Assembly (NCBI GenBank): GCA_026708035.1
Contig: JAPOVQ010000025.1
Span: 124,001-188,000, forward strand
Reading direction: 5' to 3'
From: Chloroflexota bacterium
Lineage (GTDB): Bacteria; Chloroflexota; UBA11872
DNA: 64,000 bases
Shown: piece after piece, positions 25,330 to 34,185 of the stretch
Numbering within the stretch: position 1 is the first letter of the stretch
Layout: every line of letters starts with the position of its first letter
Translations under genes and position numbers: made by a program
Notes under the pieces: generated by a model
The model's input: the letters and a program-made list of their open reading frames with translations, nothing else
Told to the model about the DNA's origin: nothing
Databases searched by the model: none

Positions 25330-26208
25330 CTGCTCGATCAGAAAGTCCGCGTAGGCCAGGGAGTCGGCGTCTATGGTGACGGTGGGGTTGCGCAGGGTGG
25401 CGTGCTGGAGCAGGCCGCGGGCGACCAGCAGGCGCTTTTCGAGGGCGTTGAAGAATTCCATGTCGGAGAGGCCGAAGGCCAGCCACGGCACGAGCGGCTC
25501 AAACGCCGCCAGCGCCTCCGCCGCCTGGCCGGCAACCGCCAGCCGCCACGCGCGCGCCAGCTGGTCGGTGAGTGCTAGGCCCGGCATGATCCCGACGATC
25601 CCGGTCGGCACCAGCTCCAGCATGTAGAGCCCGCCCCAGCCCTCGAACACCTCCACGCGGCCGCCGGTGGCCGCGATGATGGCGCGCACCTTGGGGCCCA
25701 TGCGCGGCTCTTCCAGCTTGATGTAGCGGAAGTTGGGGCAGGCGTCGGCCAGCTCGGCGCAGAACTCGGCGCCGACGGAGCTGCCGCTGGGGTTCCAGTC
25801 CTGGATCAGCACGGGCGTGCCGACCGCGTCGCAGACGGCGCGCGCGTAGTTGAACTGGTCGCCGTCGGTCAGCGGAAACTGGCGCGGCAGCGCGAAGGAG
25901 ATGACCTCGGCTCCGATGTCGGCGTTTTGGCGGGCGAGTTGGGCCGCGCCCTGGGCCGAGCCGTGATTGCACTGCGCCATCACCGGCAGGCGTCCGCCGG
26001 CCTGGTCCACGGCCACCTCGACGACTTCGAGCCGCTCCGGTTCCGTGAGCTTGTAGAACTCGCTGCCGTAGGCCGGCAGACAGATCGCGGCGGCCTCGGC
26101 CTCAACCGCGAAATCGACCAGGCCGCGCAGGGCGGCCGCGTCAACCTCTTCGGACCCTGGGACGAACGGTGTCGGGACGATTGGGACGACGCCCGAGATT
26201 GAAGTCAT
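25312..26208 (-). CDS. Dihydrodipicolinate synthase/N-acetylneuraminate lyase family protein
   Basis: 298 residues from ATG 26208, which has GAGGGGG upstream supplied by a family D repeat. The TIM barrel starts with GVVPIVPTPFVPGSEEVD and has the Schiff-base Lys in FRYIKLEEPRMGPK; the PAYGSEFYKLTEPERLEVV segment is the usual GExxxLTxxER region. Members cleave or condense pyruvate-derived keto acids, often sugar acids. The dapA role is unlikely because the substrate loop differs and no lysine genes are near. Confidence 0.83.
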   Translation of the reverse strand: MTSISGVVPIVPTPFVPGSEEVDAAALRGLVDFAVEAEAAAICLPAYGSEFYKLTEPERLEVVEVAVDQAGGRLPVMAQCNHGSAQGAAQLARQNADIGAEVISFALPRQFPLTDGDQFNYARAVCDAVGTPVLIQDWNPSGSSVGAEFCAELADACPNFRYIKLEEPRMGPKVRAIIAATGGRVEVFEGWGGLYMLELVPTGIVGIMPGLALTDQLARAWRLAVAGQAAEALAAFEPLVPWLAFGLSDMEFFNALEKRLLVARGLLQHATLRNPTVTIDADSLAYADFLIEQLLRGA

Positions 26209-26213
26209 GGTTT

Positions 26214-26252
26214 CCCCCTCACCCCAACCCTCTCCCACGGTGAGGAGAGGGG
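26214..26252. repeat. Palindromic repeat, family D
   Basis: CCCTCACCCCAACCCTCTCC followed by GGTGAGGAGAGGGG. Placed directly before the DHDPS-family gene so that its GAGGGGG end (minus strand) acts as the ribosome site of that gene. Same element at 41862, 46240 and 55563 (inverted). Confidence 0.75.
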
Positions 26253-26283
26253 ATTTCCAGACGTCGTAGTCGCTCGCCCACAG

Positions 26284-26437
26284 TCCGTGTAGGGGCAGCC
26301 CTTGTGGCTGCCCAGGTCACCGGCGGAGCGGGCGCCCACAAGGGGCGCCCCTACAGGAAACGACTCGGTGTAGGGGCAGCCCTTGTGGCTGCCCGGGTTG
26401 TCGGCGGAGCGGGCGCCCACGAGGGACGCCCCTACAG
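26284..26437. repeat. Tandem 81-base palindromic repeat, family A
   Basis: Two copies of an 81-base unit starting at GTGTAGGGGCAGCCC (26287 and 26368). Each unit has a hairpin GGGCAGCC/GGCTGCCC and a hairpin GGGCGCCC/GGGGCGCCC (the second copy slightly altered). The unit also occurs once at 10934-11000. Looks like a mobile REP/MITE-type element without coding capacity. Confidence 0.8.
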
Positions 26438-26484
26438 CGAAAGGGCGTCCAATGTCCACTGAGCCGCGGACCATGTCCTGCGTG

Positions 26485-26655
26485 CTAACGGTCCCCGCCG
26501 CCCTGGGCGGCTGATTTCTGCCCGTAGCGCGGATACCAGTAGGTCCGGTAGATGCGGAAGCACTTGTCGCTGCAGACGATGACGGGCTTGCCCTTGTGCT
26601 CTTTCACCATCTCCTGCACCGGAATCAAGATGCCGCAGCTCTGGCAGCGCGGCAT
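26485..26655 (-). CDS. Small Cys4 zinc-ribbon protein linked to HyuB
   Basis: 56 residues from ATG 26655, ten bases after the hyuB stop (an ATG at 26679 inside hyuB is also in frame). CQSCG near the N terminus and CSDKCFRIYRTYWYPRYG form a C-x2-C...C-x3-C site, reminiscent of TRASH/zinc-ribbon fragments. The rest is charged with no membrane segment. I do not know a named family. The position suggests a metal-binding accessory to the HyuAB enzyme, or a metallochaperone. Confidence 0.7.
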   Translation of the reverse strand: MPRCQSCGILIPVQEMVKEHKGKPVIVCSDKCFRIYRTYWYPRYGQKSAAQGGGDR

Positions 26656-26665
26656 TTCGTCGACT

Positions 26666-28468
26666 TCACGTTGCGGCATGCGCCATCTCCTCTCGCTTCG
26701 CCTGGGTGGCGTCCTGGTCGATCACGCCCGCGTCGTCCAGCACCACGCCGTAGGTCTGCTCGGCTGCGTGCGCGTCGATCAGCTCGTCGGCCACGTCTTG
26801 GCGCACCAGCTCGGGCTGCCGCTCATGGGGAGCGCCGTAGCCGCCGCCACCGGGCGTGCAGAGCATGATCAGGTCGCCTTCTTCGAGCTCGACGTTTGAG
26901 AACTTGCCCGCCGAAATTCGGTCATAGAGGTCCTTGGCCGAGAGCCATTCGTCGGCGCCCGCAGGCTTGAACAACAGCGCCGCGTTGCCCGCCGGCTCGC
27001 CGCCTTTGAGGCCCCAGGGCTGGAACCAGGTGCGGTTCACGTGGGCGCTGATGGTGATCGGCGCCAGGCAGCGCCAGATGCGCCGGACGCCAAAGCCGCC
27101 GCGGTGGGCGCCCGGCCCGGTGCTTTCGGGGATGACGCTGTACTCCTCGATGCGCACCGGATAGCGGACCTCGATCACCTCGCAGGGCGAGTTCAGGCAG
27201 TTGCCGTTCTTCGTCACCATCGCGTCGTTGCCATCGGCGTCGATACGTCCGCCGCAGCCCATGCCCTCGATGTGCAGCAGGACGAACGGCTCGCCGGTAT
27301 CGGTGTTGGTGCCGTAGATGCCGAGCAAGCCGCTGGTGCCGCCGTCGCAGGCCTGGCTGCGGTCGCTCATCTGCGAGAAGGCGGCGAACAGCACGTCCAT
27401 GGTGTTGGGGTAGGTGTCGGAGTTGCCGCCCACGCACGACCCGGGATAGTTGACGTTCACCACCGTGCCCGGCGGCGCCACGATGGCGATCGGCCGGTAG
27501 GCGCCGTGGTTCCACGGGATGTCGTCGGGAATCATGTGGAAGATCGTGGCGTAGGTCGCGGAAGCGGTCGTGCCGAACGACTGGTTGATCGCGCCGGCGG
27601 ACTGGGGATCGGACCCGGTGTAGTCCACCACGATCTCGTCCCCGCGCACGTTGACCTCCGCCGCGAACCGATAGGACGTGTCCGGCAGCACGCCGTCGTC
27701 CTCGATCAATCCCTCCGCCGCATAGGCGCCGTCGGGCATGCGCGCGATCGCCTGCCGCATCATGACTTCGGACACGTTCTTGATCTGCTCCGACAACAGA
27801 TTGAAACGGTCGATGCCCAGGCGGTCGATCAACTCGACGATGCGGCGCTCTGCCAGGTAGGTCGAGCCCACCATCGCCATCAGGTCGCCGCGCGAGACCT
27901 TGGGCGTGCGCACGTTGGACGTGATGATCGCGAAGATGTCCTCCACCGGCTCGTCGTTCTTGTAGATCTTGATCGGGGGCAGCCGCAGACCTTCTTGGAA
28001 GATGTTGCGGGTGTCGCCGAACGCCGCCGGCACCATGCCGCCGATATCCGTCATGTGCGCGATGTTCGCGGCGTACGCCACGACCTCGTCCTTGTAGAAG
28101 CAGGGCTTCAGCGTCATGAATTCCGGCATGTGGCAGCCGCCACGGTAGGGATCGTTGTGGAGGATCACGTCGCCCGGGTGCATGTTGTCCGGGCCGACTT
28201 CCTTGATGGCCCACTCGACGGTATGCACGATGGCGCCGATGTGGGCCGGGCAAAAGTCGCCCTGGGCGATCATTTGGCCGGCGGCGTCGAATACCACGCA
28301 GGAGAAGTCGCGCGCCTCGTTGAACATCGTCGAGTAGGAGGTGCGCAGCATGGCCGCGCCCATCTCCTCGCAGGTGCCGATCAGGTAGTTGCGCGTGACC
28401 TCGAGCTGGACCGGATCGTCGATGTTCAGGTCGGCGACGCTGCGCTTGGCGGATGTGTCCTGCACCAT
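26666..28468 (-). CDS. hyuB: Hydantoinase B / oxoprolinase-type subunit
   Basis: 600 residues. Beta subunit of the ATP-dependent HyuAB family (N-methylhydantoinase, 5-oxoprolinase or acetone/acetophenone carboxylase type). Family marks include MLRTSYSTMFNEARDFSCVV, AQGDFCPAHIGAIVHTVEW, GDVILHNDPYRGGCHMPE and the C-terminal LCTPGGGGYGAPHER. Starts one base after the hyuA stop. The substrate could be hydantoin, an N-methyl cyclic amide, oxoproline or a ketone; sequence alone does not decide. Confidence 0.92.
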   Translation of the reverse strand: MVQDTSAKRSVADLNIDDPVQLEVTRNYLIGTCEEMGAAMLRTSYSTMFNEARDFSCVVFDAAGQMIAQGDFCPAHIGAIVHTVEWAIKEVGPDNMHPGDVILHNDPYRGGCHMPEFMTLKPCFYKDEVVAYAANIAHMTDIGGMVPAAFGDTRNIFQEGLRLPPIKIYKNDEPVEDIFAIITSNVRTPKVSRGDLMAMVGSTYLAERRIVELIDRLGIDRFNLLSEQIKNVSEVMMRQAIARMPDGAYAAEGLIEDDGVLPDTSYRFAAEVNVRGDEIVVDYTGSDPQSAGAINQSFGTTASATYATIFHMIPDDIPWNHGAYRPIAIVAPPGTVVNVNYPGSCVGGNSDTYPNTMDVLFAAFSQMSDRSQACDGGTSGLLGIYGTNTDTGEPFVLLHIEGMGCGGRIDADGNDAMVTKNGNCLNSPCEVIEVRYPVRIEEYSVIPESTGPGAHRGGFGVRRIWRCLAPITISAHVNRTWFQPWGLKGGEPAGNAALLFKPAGADEWLSAKDLYDRISAGKFSNVELEEGDLIMLCTPGGGGYGAPHERQPELVRQDVADELIDAHAAEQTYGVVLDDAGVIDQDATQAKREEMAHAAT

Positions 28469-28469
28469 C

Positions 28470-30494
28470 TCACTCCACCTCCAGAATCACGCTGCCCTGC
28501 GGCTCGACCCGCGCCCACCAGTCGGGCGGAACGATTGCCGTGGCGTCGTCTTCCACGATCATCGCCGGGCCCTTGAACGTGTTGCCGGCGCGCAGGTCGT
28601 CGCGGTGATAGAACGGCGTGGACAGCAGCCCGTCGGCCTCGGTGAAGTAGACCTCGCCCACCTTGACCGGCGCCGGCATGGGGCCGGGTGGTACGTCGGG
28701 TAGGAGGACCTCCCGCCGCCGGGCGATGGCCGTCAGGCGCATGTTGACGATTTCGAACGCCGACTCCGGGAAGCTCCAGCCGAACTGCCGATCATGCTCG
28801 GCGTCAAAGGCCGCGCGCGCGGTCGCGATGTCCTCGGCGGTGATGGCGCCGCCGGCGACCGGGACCTCGAGCTCCCAGTTCTGGCCGTAGTAGCGCAGGT
28901 CCAGGCTGCGCTGCATGGCCGGCGCATCGCCAAATCCCTCGCGCGCGAAGTCGTCGCGCGCCCGCTGCTCCAGATCGTCGAAGTCCCTCTGTACGGTCTC
29001 GACGTCGATGTTGTCGGAGTAGGTGATGCGCGTCTGCATGTAGTCGAACCTGGTGTCGGCCATCAGCGCGCCCAGGGCGCTGAACGCGCCGGGGAACGGC
29101 GGCACGATGACACGCTGCATTCCCAAGTGGTCCGCCAGGTAGGCGCCGTGCAGCGGGCCCGCGCCGCCGAAGGCGACGAGGGCGAACTCGCGCGGGTCGA
29201 TGCCCTGGTCGATGGTGAGCAGGCGCATCGTCTCGGCCATGTTGCTATTCATGATTTCGAGGATGCCCGCCGCGGCGCGCTCCGCCGAGAATCCCAGCTG
29301 CGCGCCGATCCGCTCAATCGCCGTCCGGGCGGCCTCGGGCACCAGCTGCACGTCGCCGCCGAGCTTGAACGCGGGATCGAGCCGGCCCAGCACCACGTTG
29401 GCGTCGGTTGAGGTCGGCTCCGTGCCGCCGCGGCCATAGCTCGCCGGGCCGGGATCGGCGCCGGCGCTCTGCGGGCCGACCTTGAGCAGCCCGGCCGCGT
29501 CCAGCCAGGCGATGCTGCCGCCGCCGGCCCCGATGGAACGGATGTCGAGCATGGGCGTGGCGATGGGTATGCCGAACTCAAGCTCGGTGGTCGTGGTTTG
29601 CGCGGCCCGCCCGCCGGCCACCAGGCAGGCGTCGAAGCTGGTGCCTCCGATGTCGGCGGTCATCAGCGGATCGAGCCCCAGGTCTTGCCCCAGTTGCAGG
29701 CTGCCGATCACGCCGCCGGCCGGGCCGCTCTGAATCATGGTGACGGGCTCGGCCTTGGCGGTTGCCGTCGCCATGACGCCCCCGTTGCTGCGCATGATCA
29801 GCAGTCCGCGCGCGCCGCGGCGATCCAGCTCGTCTTCGAGCGACGTGAGGTATTCGTCGATGCGCGGCTTCAGGTAGGCGTCGATCACCGTCGTGCTCGT
29901 ACGCTCGAACTCACGCCACTGGGGAAACACGTCCGAGCTAATCGAAACGTAGGCCTCGGGGTAGAGCTCCTGCACGATTTCCCGCGTGCGGCGCTCGTGC
30001 TCGGGGTTGAGGAACGAGAACAGATAGCTGACGGCGATGGCCTTGACTTCCTCGGCGCGCAAGCGCTCTACCGCGGCCACCACGTCTTCTTCCTCCAGCG
30101 CCTGCACGACCTCGCCGTGCGCGCCGATCCGCTCCCGCACCTCGAGGCTGAGCGCGCGGTCCACCAGGTGCCGCGGCTTGCGCCAATGCAGGTCGAACGA
30201 TTCCGGGCGCACGATGCGCTGGATGCGCAGCACATCCCGGAAGCCCTGGGTCGTGATGAGACCGATTCGCGGCCCGCGGCGCTCGATGAGCATGTTGGTG
30301 CCGACGGTGGTGCCGTGTACGAAATAATCGATGGCGGCTGGGTCGATTTCGGCTTTCGCCAGCGCGTCGAAGATGCCCTGTGAGGGCGAGGCGGGCGTCG
30401 TGAGCGACTTTGCGACTTGCAATCCGGTGTCGCCATCGGTGGCGATCAAGTCCGTGAAGGTGCCGCCCATATCGACCGCGACGTTATGTGCCAC
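28470..30494 (-). CDS. hyuA: Hydantoinase A / oxoprolinase-type subunit
   Basis: 674 residues from GTG 30494, with GGAG seven bases upstream; a GTG six codons earlier lacks a site. ASKHA-type ATPase start VAVDMGGTFTDLIATDG, then YFVHGTTVGTNMLIERRG, DIGGTSFDACLVAGG and IRSIGAGGGSIAWLDAAG, all standard for HyuA. Couples ATP use to opening or carboxylation of the HyuB substrate. A DppB-type permease gene lies about 200 bases upstream on the same strand, perhaps bringing in the substrate. Confidence 0.93.
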   Translation of the reverse strand: MAHNVAVDMGGTFTDLIATDGDTGLQVAKSLTTPASPSQGIFDALAKAEIDPAAIDYFVHGTTVGTNMLIERRGPRIGLITTQGFRDVLRIQRIVRPESFDLHWRKPRHLVDRALSLEVRERIGAHGEVVQALEEEDVVAAVERLRAEEVKAIAVSYLFSFLNPEHERRTREIVQELYPEAYVSISSDVFPQWREFERTSTTVIDAYLKPRIDEYLTSLEDELDRRGARGLLIMRSNGGVMATATAKAEPVTMIQSGPAGGVIGSLQLGQDLGLDPLMTADIGGTSFDACLVAGGRAAQTTTTELEFGIPIATPMLDIRSIGAGGGSIAWLDAAGLLKVGPQSAGADPGPASYGRGGTEPTSTDANVVLGRLDPAFKLGGDVQLVPEAARTAIERIGAQLGFSAERAAAGILEIMNSNMAETMRLLTIDQGIDPREFALVAFGGAGPLHGAYLADHLGMQRVIVPPFPGAFSALGALMADTRFDYMQTRITYSDNIDVETVQRDFDDLEQRARDDFAREGFGDAPAMQRSLDLRYYGQNWELEVPVAGGAITAEDIATARAAFDAEHDRQFGWSFPESAFEIVNMRLTAIARRREVLLPDVPPGPMPAPVKVGEVYFTEADGLLSTPFYHRDDLRAGNTFKGPAMIVEDDATAIVPPDWWARVEPQGSVILEVE

Positions 30495-30691
30495 TCCTGT
30501 GCTCCAATTCACATTCAGGCCAGGGACAGACGCACCCTGACGGCCGTTTCGGCGACGCCGCCAATTCGTGCCGTCCGCGCCGTCCGCGCGTCGCCGGAAC
30601 GCGCCAGCCTAGAGGATATAGAAATTCCTGAAAACCTTGTCCGTGCCGTGTGGCGTCGGTGCTGTCGATGGTCGGGGAGTGACGCGCCTGC

Positions 30692-31642
30692 CTAGGCGAG
30701 CCGGACGCGCGGATCGATGTAGGTGTAGAGCACGTCCACGAGGAGGTTCGCGATCACGTAGATCGTGGCCGCCAGCATCACCAACGCCTGCACCACGGTG
30801 TAGTCGCGCGTGAGGATGGCCTTGACCAGCGTGAAGCCGATGCCCTTGCGGCTGAACACCACTTCGATGACCACCGCGCCGATAAGCAGGCTGCCGAACT
30901 GCAAGCCCACGATCGTGACCACGGGGATCAGCGCGTTCTTGAGCGCGTGGCCCCAGACGACGGTGCTCTCGCGCACACCCTTCGAGCGCGCGGTGCGGAT
31001 GTAGTCGCGGCTCATGACATCCAGCATGGACGAGCGCGTAAGCCGGGCCACGATCGCTGCGCCCCCGATGCCCAGCGCGAGCGCGGGCATGATGAGTTCC
31101 TTGCCATTGCCGTTGGCAATGGCCGGCAGGAAGTTATTCATATTTATGGCGAAGATGTAGATCAATATGAGTCCGATGAGGAAATTGGGCACGGAAACGC
31201 CGAGCACCGCGATGAATTGGCTTGTGTAGTCGACCCAGGTGTGATGCCGCATGGCCGAAATCACGCCGGCTACCAGCCCGATGAAGAGCGTCACCGCCAT
31301 GCCCGCCAGCGTGAGCACCAGCGTCGAGGGGAATTGCTCGGCGATCACGTCCGTGATGGGCTGCTTGGTGCGGAACGAACGCCCAAGGTCGAGCCGCAGC
31401 ACGTCCCACAGGTAGAAGGCGAATTGCTCGGGAATGGACTTATCGAGCCGCAGCTTGGCTCGCGCTTGCTCGAGGGCGTCGATCGAGACCGAGGTGTTGG
31501 ACGTCCCGCCGGCGTCGCTGCTGTAGTAGAAGACTTCGACGGGATCGCCCGGGATCAGGCGCAGGAGCACAAAGACCAGCAGCAGCACGCCCAGGATTAC
31601 CGGGATCGCGGCGAGCAACCGCCGGACGATATATCGCCCCAT
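30692..31642 (-). CDS. ABC transporter permease, DppB/OppB type
   Basis: 316 residues, six membrane segments. Starts MGRYIVRRLLAAIPVILGVL, the standard N terminus of the first permease of peptide/nickel/oligosaccharide importers, with the RLIPGDPVE motif after helix 1. The EAA-like loop is DYIRTARSKGVRESTVVWGHALKNA. Its partners (second permease and solute-binding proteins) lie at 34.2-39.3 kb on the same strand, separated by two genes on the opposite strand. No ATPase subunits are in the window. Confidence 0.9.
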   Translation of the reverse strand: MGRYIVRRLLAAIPVILGVLLLVFVLLRLIPGDPVEVFYYSSDAGGTSNTSVSIDALEQARAKLRLDKSIPEQFAFYLWDVLRLDLGRSFRTKQPITDVIAEQFPSTLVLTLAGMAVTLFIGLVAGVISAMRHHTWVDYTSQFIAVLGVSVPNFLIGLILIYIFAINMNNFLPAIANGNGKELIMPALALGIGGAAIVARLTRSSMLDVMSRDYIRTARSKGVRESTVVWGHALKNALIPVVTIVGLQFGSLLIGAVVIEVVFSRKGIGFTLVKAILTRDYTVVQALVMLAATIYVIANLLVDVLYTYIDPRVRLA

Positions 31643-31878
31643 GTTGCGCCTGCTCCTCGCTCACCGTGCGAACGGTCCTTGGAGGCGCTCGTGGAGGGCT
31701 GAGCCTATCCATCCTTCGAGTCGCCTCAGGCCCGGCAGTGTAGCCGACGGCCCATCCGGCGAGCACGCTGCCGGCGATGTGCGGAACGCTGCGAAGTGCT
31801 GCCTTAGCCGCGGGAACGAGGTCGCGGAGCCCATCTCGTGAGACACTGCACGCAGCCCGACAACGGTGTCCTCGCGCG

Positions 31879-33039
31879 TTGAAAATTACAAGCGTCGAGA
31901 CCAGAGTGCTCGAGTTGCCCGCCCGCGATCCCAATACGGGTCGTCGACGCCCGGGCTGGCTCGAGCGGAGCCCCATGGCGAATCCGATGTCGCGCTATTT
32001 CCCGGCCGGGTCCAACATGCTGCGCTGGGTGCCGGACTGGCCGGACTTCCTCGTCGTCGTGACGGCCGAGGACGGCACGCGGGGGGTGGGCCCCGGGAGG
32101 TATGGGCGGCCCGTGGCCGCCGTCATTCAGGACTACCTGGGACCGAGAATCATCGGTGAGCCCGCGCTCGCGACCGAGCGGCTGTACGACATGTTGGTCC
32201 GGCTGTGTGCGCCGTTCGGCGCCACCGGCCTCGCGTCGTACGCCGTCAGCGGCATTGACCTGGCGCTGTGGGATCTCAAGGGCAAGGTGCTGGAGAAGCC
32301 CGTCTACGAACTGCTCGGCGGACCGGCTCGAGACTCTGTCCAGTGCTACGCCACCTGCGGCGACGTGGACTGGGTCAGGGAGTTGGGCTTCACCGCCGTG
32401 AAGGTGCCCTGTCCCTGCGGTCCCGTCCATGGGCAAGTCGGCCTGCACCGCAACATCGCGAGCGTGGCGGCGGCCCGGGAGTGCATGGGCAAGGACGCGC
32501 AACTCATGCTCGACTGCTGGATGTCGCTCGACGTTGAATACGGCGTACAGCTGGCGGAATCGCTGCGCCCGTACAGCCTCGCGTGGATCGAGGAGATGCT
32601 CCGTCCAGAGGACTTCGACGGCTATGCACAGCTGCGGGCCCGCCTACCCTGGCAGACACTCGCAAGCGGCGAGCATTGGTACACCCCATATCCCTTCCAA
32701 CACGCGGCGTCGCGCCGACTGGTCGACATCCTGCAGCCGGATATTGCATGGGTGGGCGGGTTGACGCCGCTGATCAAGATCTGCGCCATCGCGGACGCGG
32801 CGGGGCTGACCGTCATTCCGCACGGTGGGGCTGGGAGTCCGTATGGGCAACACGCCCTCGTCGCCCTTCCGGCGATTCCGCTTGGCGAGTGGTACATCGC
32901 CACGGCGCCGGGCGTTCCCCTGGAGAACGGCCCCTTGTTGCCGGGCACGGCCGTGCCCAAGAACGGCAGGCTGCGACCGTCCGACGCGCCCGGCTTCGGC
33001 GTGGAGATCGATGCCGACACGCTGCCGGCGTTTCGATAG
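31879..33039 (+). CDS. Enolase-superfamily dehydratase, L-rhamnonate-dehydratase-like
   Basis: 386 residues from TTG 31879, the first start before the conserved N-terminal strand KITSVETRVLELP; the frame is open up to ATG 31777. The barrel signature FTAVKVPCPCGPVHG, then LMLDCWMSLDVEYGVQLAE and LAWIEEMLRPEDFDGYAQL, follows the rhamnonate dehydratase pattern (KxPLPYGPxDG, LMLDCWMSLD) rather than that of mandelate racemase. Later metal/acid residues are in LASGEHWYTPYPF and TVIPHGGAG. Expected to dehydrate a sugar acid to a 2-keto-3-deoxy acid. Followed 30 bases later by an aldo/keto reductase gene. Confidence 0.85.
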   Translation: MKITSVETRVLELPARDPNTGRRRPGWLERSPMANPMSRYFPAGSNMLRWVPDWPDFLVVVTAEDGTRGVGPGRYGRPVAAVIQDYLGPRIIGEPALATERLYDMLVRLCAPFGATGLASYAVSGIDLALWDLKGKVLEKPVYELLGGPARDSVQCYATCGDVDWVRELGFTAVKVPCPCGPVHGQVGLHRNIASVAAARECMGKDAQLMLDCWMSLDVEYGVQLAESLRPYSLAWIEEMLRPEDFDGYAQLRARLPWQTLASGEHWYTPYPFQHAASRRLVDILQPDIAWVGGLTPLIKICAIADAAGLTVIPHGGAGSPYGQHALVALPAIPLGEWYIATAPGVPLENGPLLPGTAVPKNGRLRPSDAPGFGVEIDADTLPAFR

Positions 33040-33069
33040 GGGCGGCGCGCCGGCGCCGCGGGCTGGCTG

Positions 33070-34008
33070 ATGGAGTATCGCCGGCTGGGCCGGACGGGCC
33101 TCGAAGTGTCGTTAGTCGGCCTCGGAACCGGTGGGCCAAGTCAGCTTGGCCAGACGCGCGGCACCACGCGTGATCTGGTTCGTGCCTTCGTGCGGCGCGC
33201 GCTCGACCTGGGTATCAACTACTTCGACACCGCGCCGGTGTATCACGACAGCGAATCGCTGCTCGCCCACGCGCTGGACGGCCTGCCGCGGGACGAGACT
33301 GTGATTGCGACCAAGTATCCGAGCGTGGTCGACGTGCACGCGGACGCGCCGCCCTTGGCGCCGCCGAGCGTCATTCGGCCGTCGGTCGAGGCGAGCCTGC
33401 GGCGACTCCGGCGGGACGCGATCGATATTGTGCTGATTCACGCGCTGCGGCCTGAGCTCTACGACGATTGCCGCGAGCGTCAAGTGCCCGAATTGCTGCG
33501 CCTGAAGGACGACGGCCTGGCTCGGTTCGTCGGCATTTCCGGATGGCCCGTGATGGTGGGCCGCGCCGTCGCTGACGGCTGGCCCGATGTGGTGATGCCC
33601 AACTACAACTTGCTGACGCACGCCCCCGAACGCCATGTGTTTCCAGCGGCCCGTGAAAACGACGTCGGCGTGGTCGCCATGACGCCCGTGCGACGCGCTA
33701 TGGCCGATCCCGTGCACCTGCGCGAGATGGTGAGGCGGATGAAGGACGCGGGCCTGGTACCGCCTGCGGCACTTCCGGACGCGCAGCCGCTCGACTGGCT
33801 CATCCACGGCGACGTTGGGTCGGTGATCGAGGCGGCCTACCGCTTTGCGGCTGCGCCCCCGGAGGTCGCGTGCGTGTTGACGGGCACGGCCGATCCGTTC
33901 CATCTCGCAGCAAACGTCGCAGCCGTAAGTCGCGGTCCATTGCCCGCCGCTGACGTCGAGCGGCTGCGGGCAGCCTTCGGCGGCCACGACGAGTACTTCG
34001 GCGACTAG
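33070..34008 (+). CDS. Aldo/keto reductase
   Basis: 312 residues, ATG 33070, 30 bases after the dehydratase gene. AKR fold with MEYRRLGRTGLEVSLVGLGT, catalytic Asp and Tyr in INYFDTAPVYHDSES, Lys in TVIATKYPS and His in IDIVLIHALRPE. The C terminus has VACVLTGTADPFHL. Possibly works in the same sugar-acid pathway as the upstream dehydratase; related enzymes act as L-fucose or galactose dehydrogenases. Confidence 0.88.
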   Translation: MEYRRLGRTGLEVSLVGLGTGGPSQLGQTRGTTRDLVRAFVRRALDLGINYFDTAPVYHDSESLLAHALDGLPRDETVIATKYPSVVDVHADAPPLAPPSVIRPSVEASLRRLRRDAIDIVLIHALRPELYDDCRERQVPELLRLKDDGLARFVGISGWPVMVGRAVADGWPDVVMPNYNLLTHAPERHVFPAARENDVGVVAMTPVRRAMADPVHLREMVRRMKDAGLVPPAALPDAQPLDWLIHGDVGSVIEAAYRFAAAPPEVACVLTGTADPFHLAANVAAVSRGPLPAADVERLRAAFGGHDEYFGD

Positions 34009-34185
34009 AGCCGAAGACTGAGCGAGCGGATAACCGCCGGGCGGGGCGGGAACGCAGACCGCCGCCGGGCCTGCGTTGACCTGTTCCGCGACGAGCGCGA
34101 GGCTCGTCGGCGGACAGGCCCTGACCGAGGCTCTCGCCCATCCTCGGCCACCCAGACCCGGCGGCGGTGCTGAACTCCCTAGACG

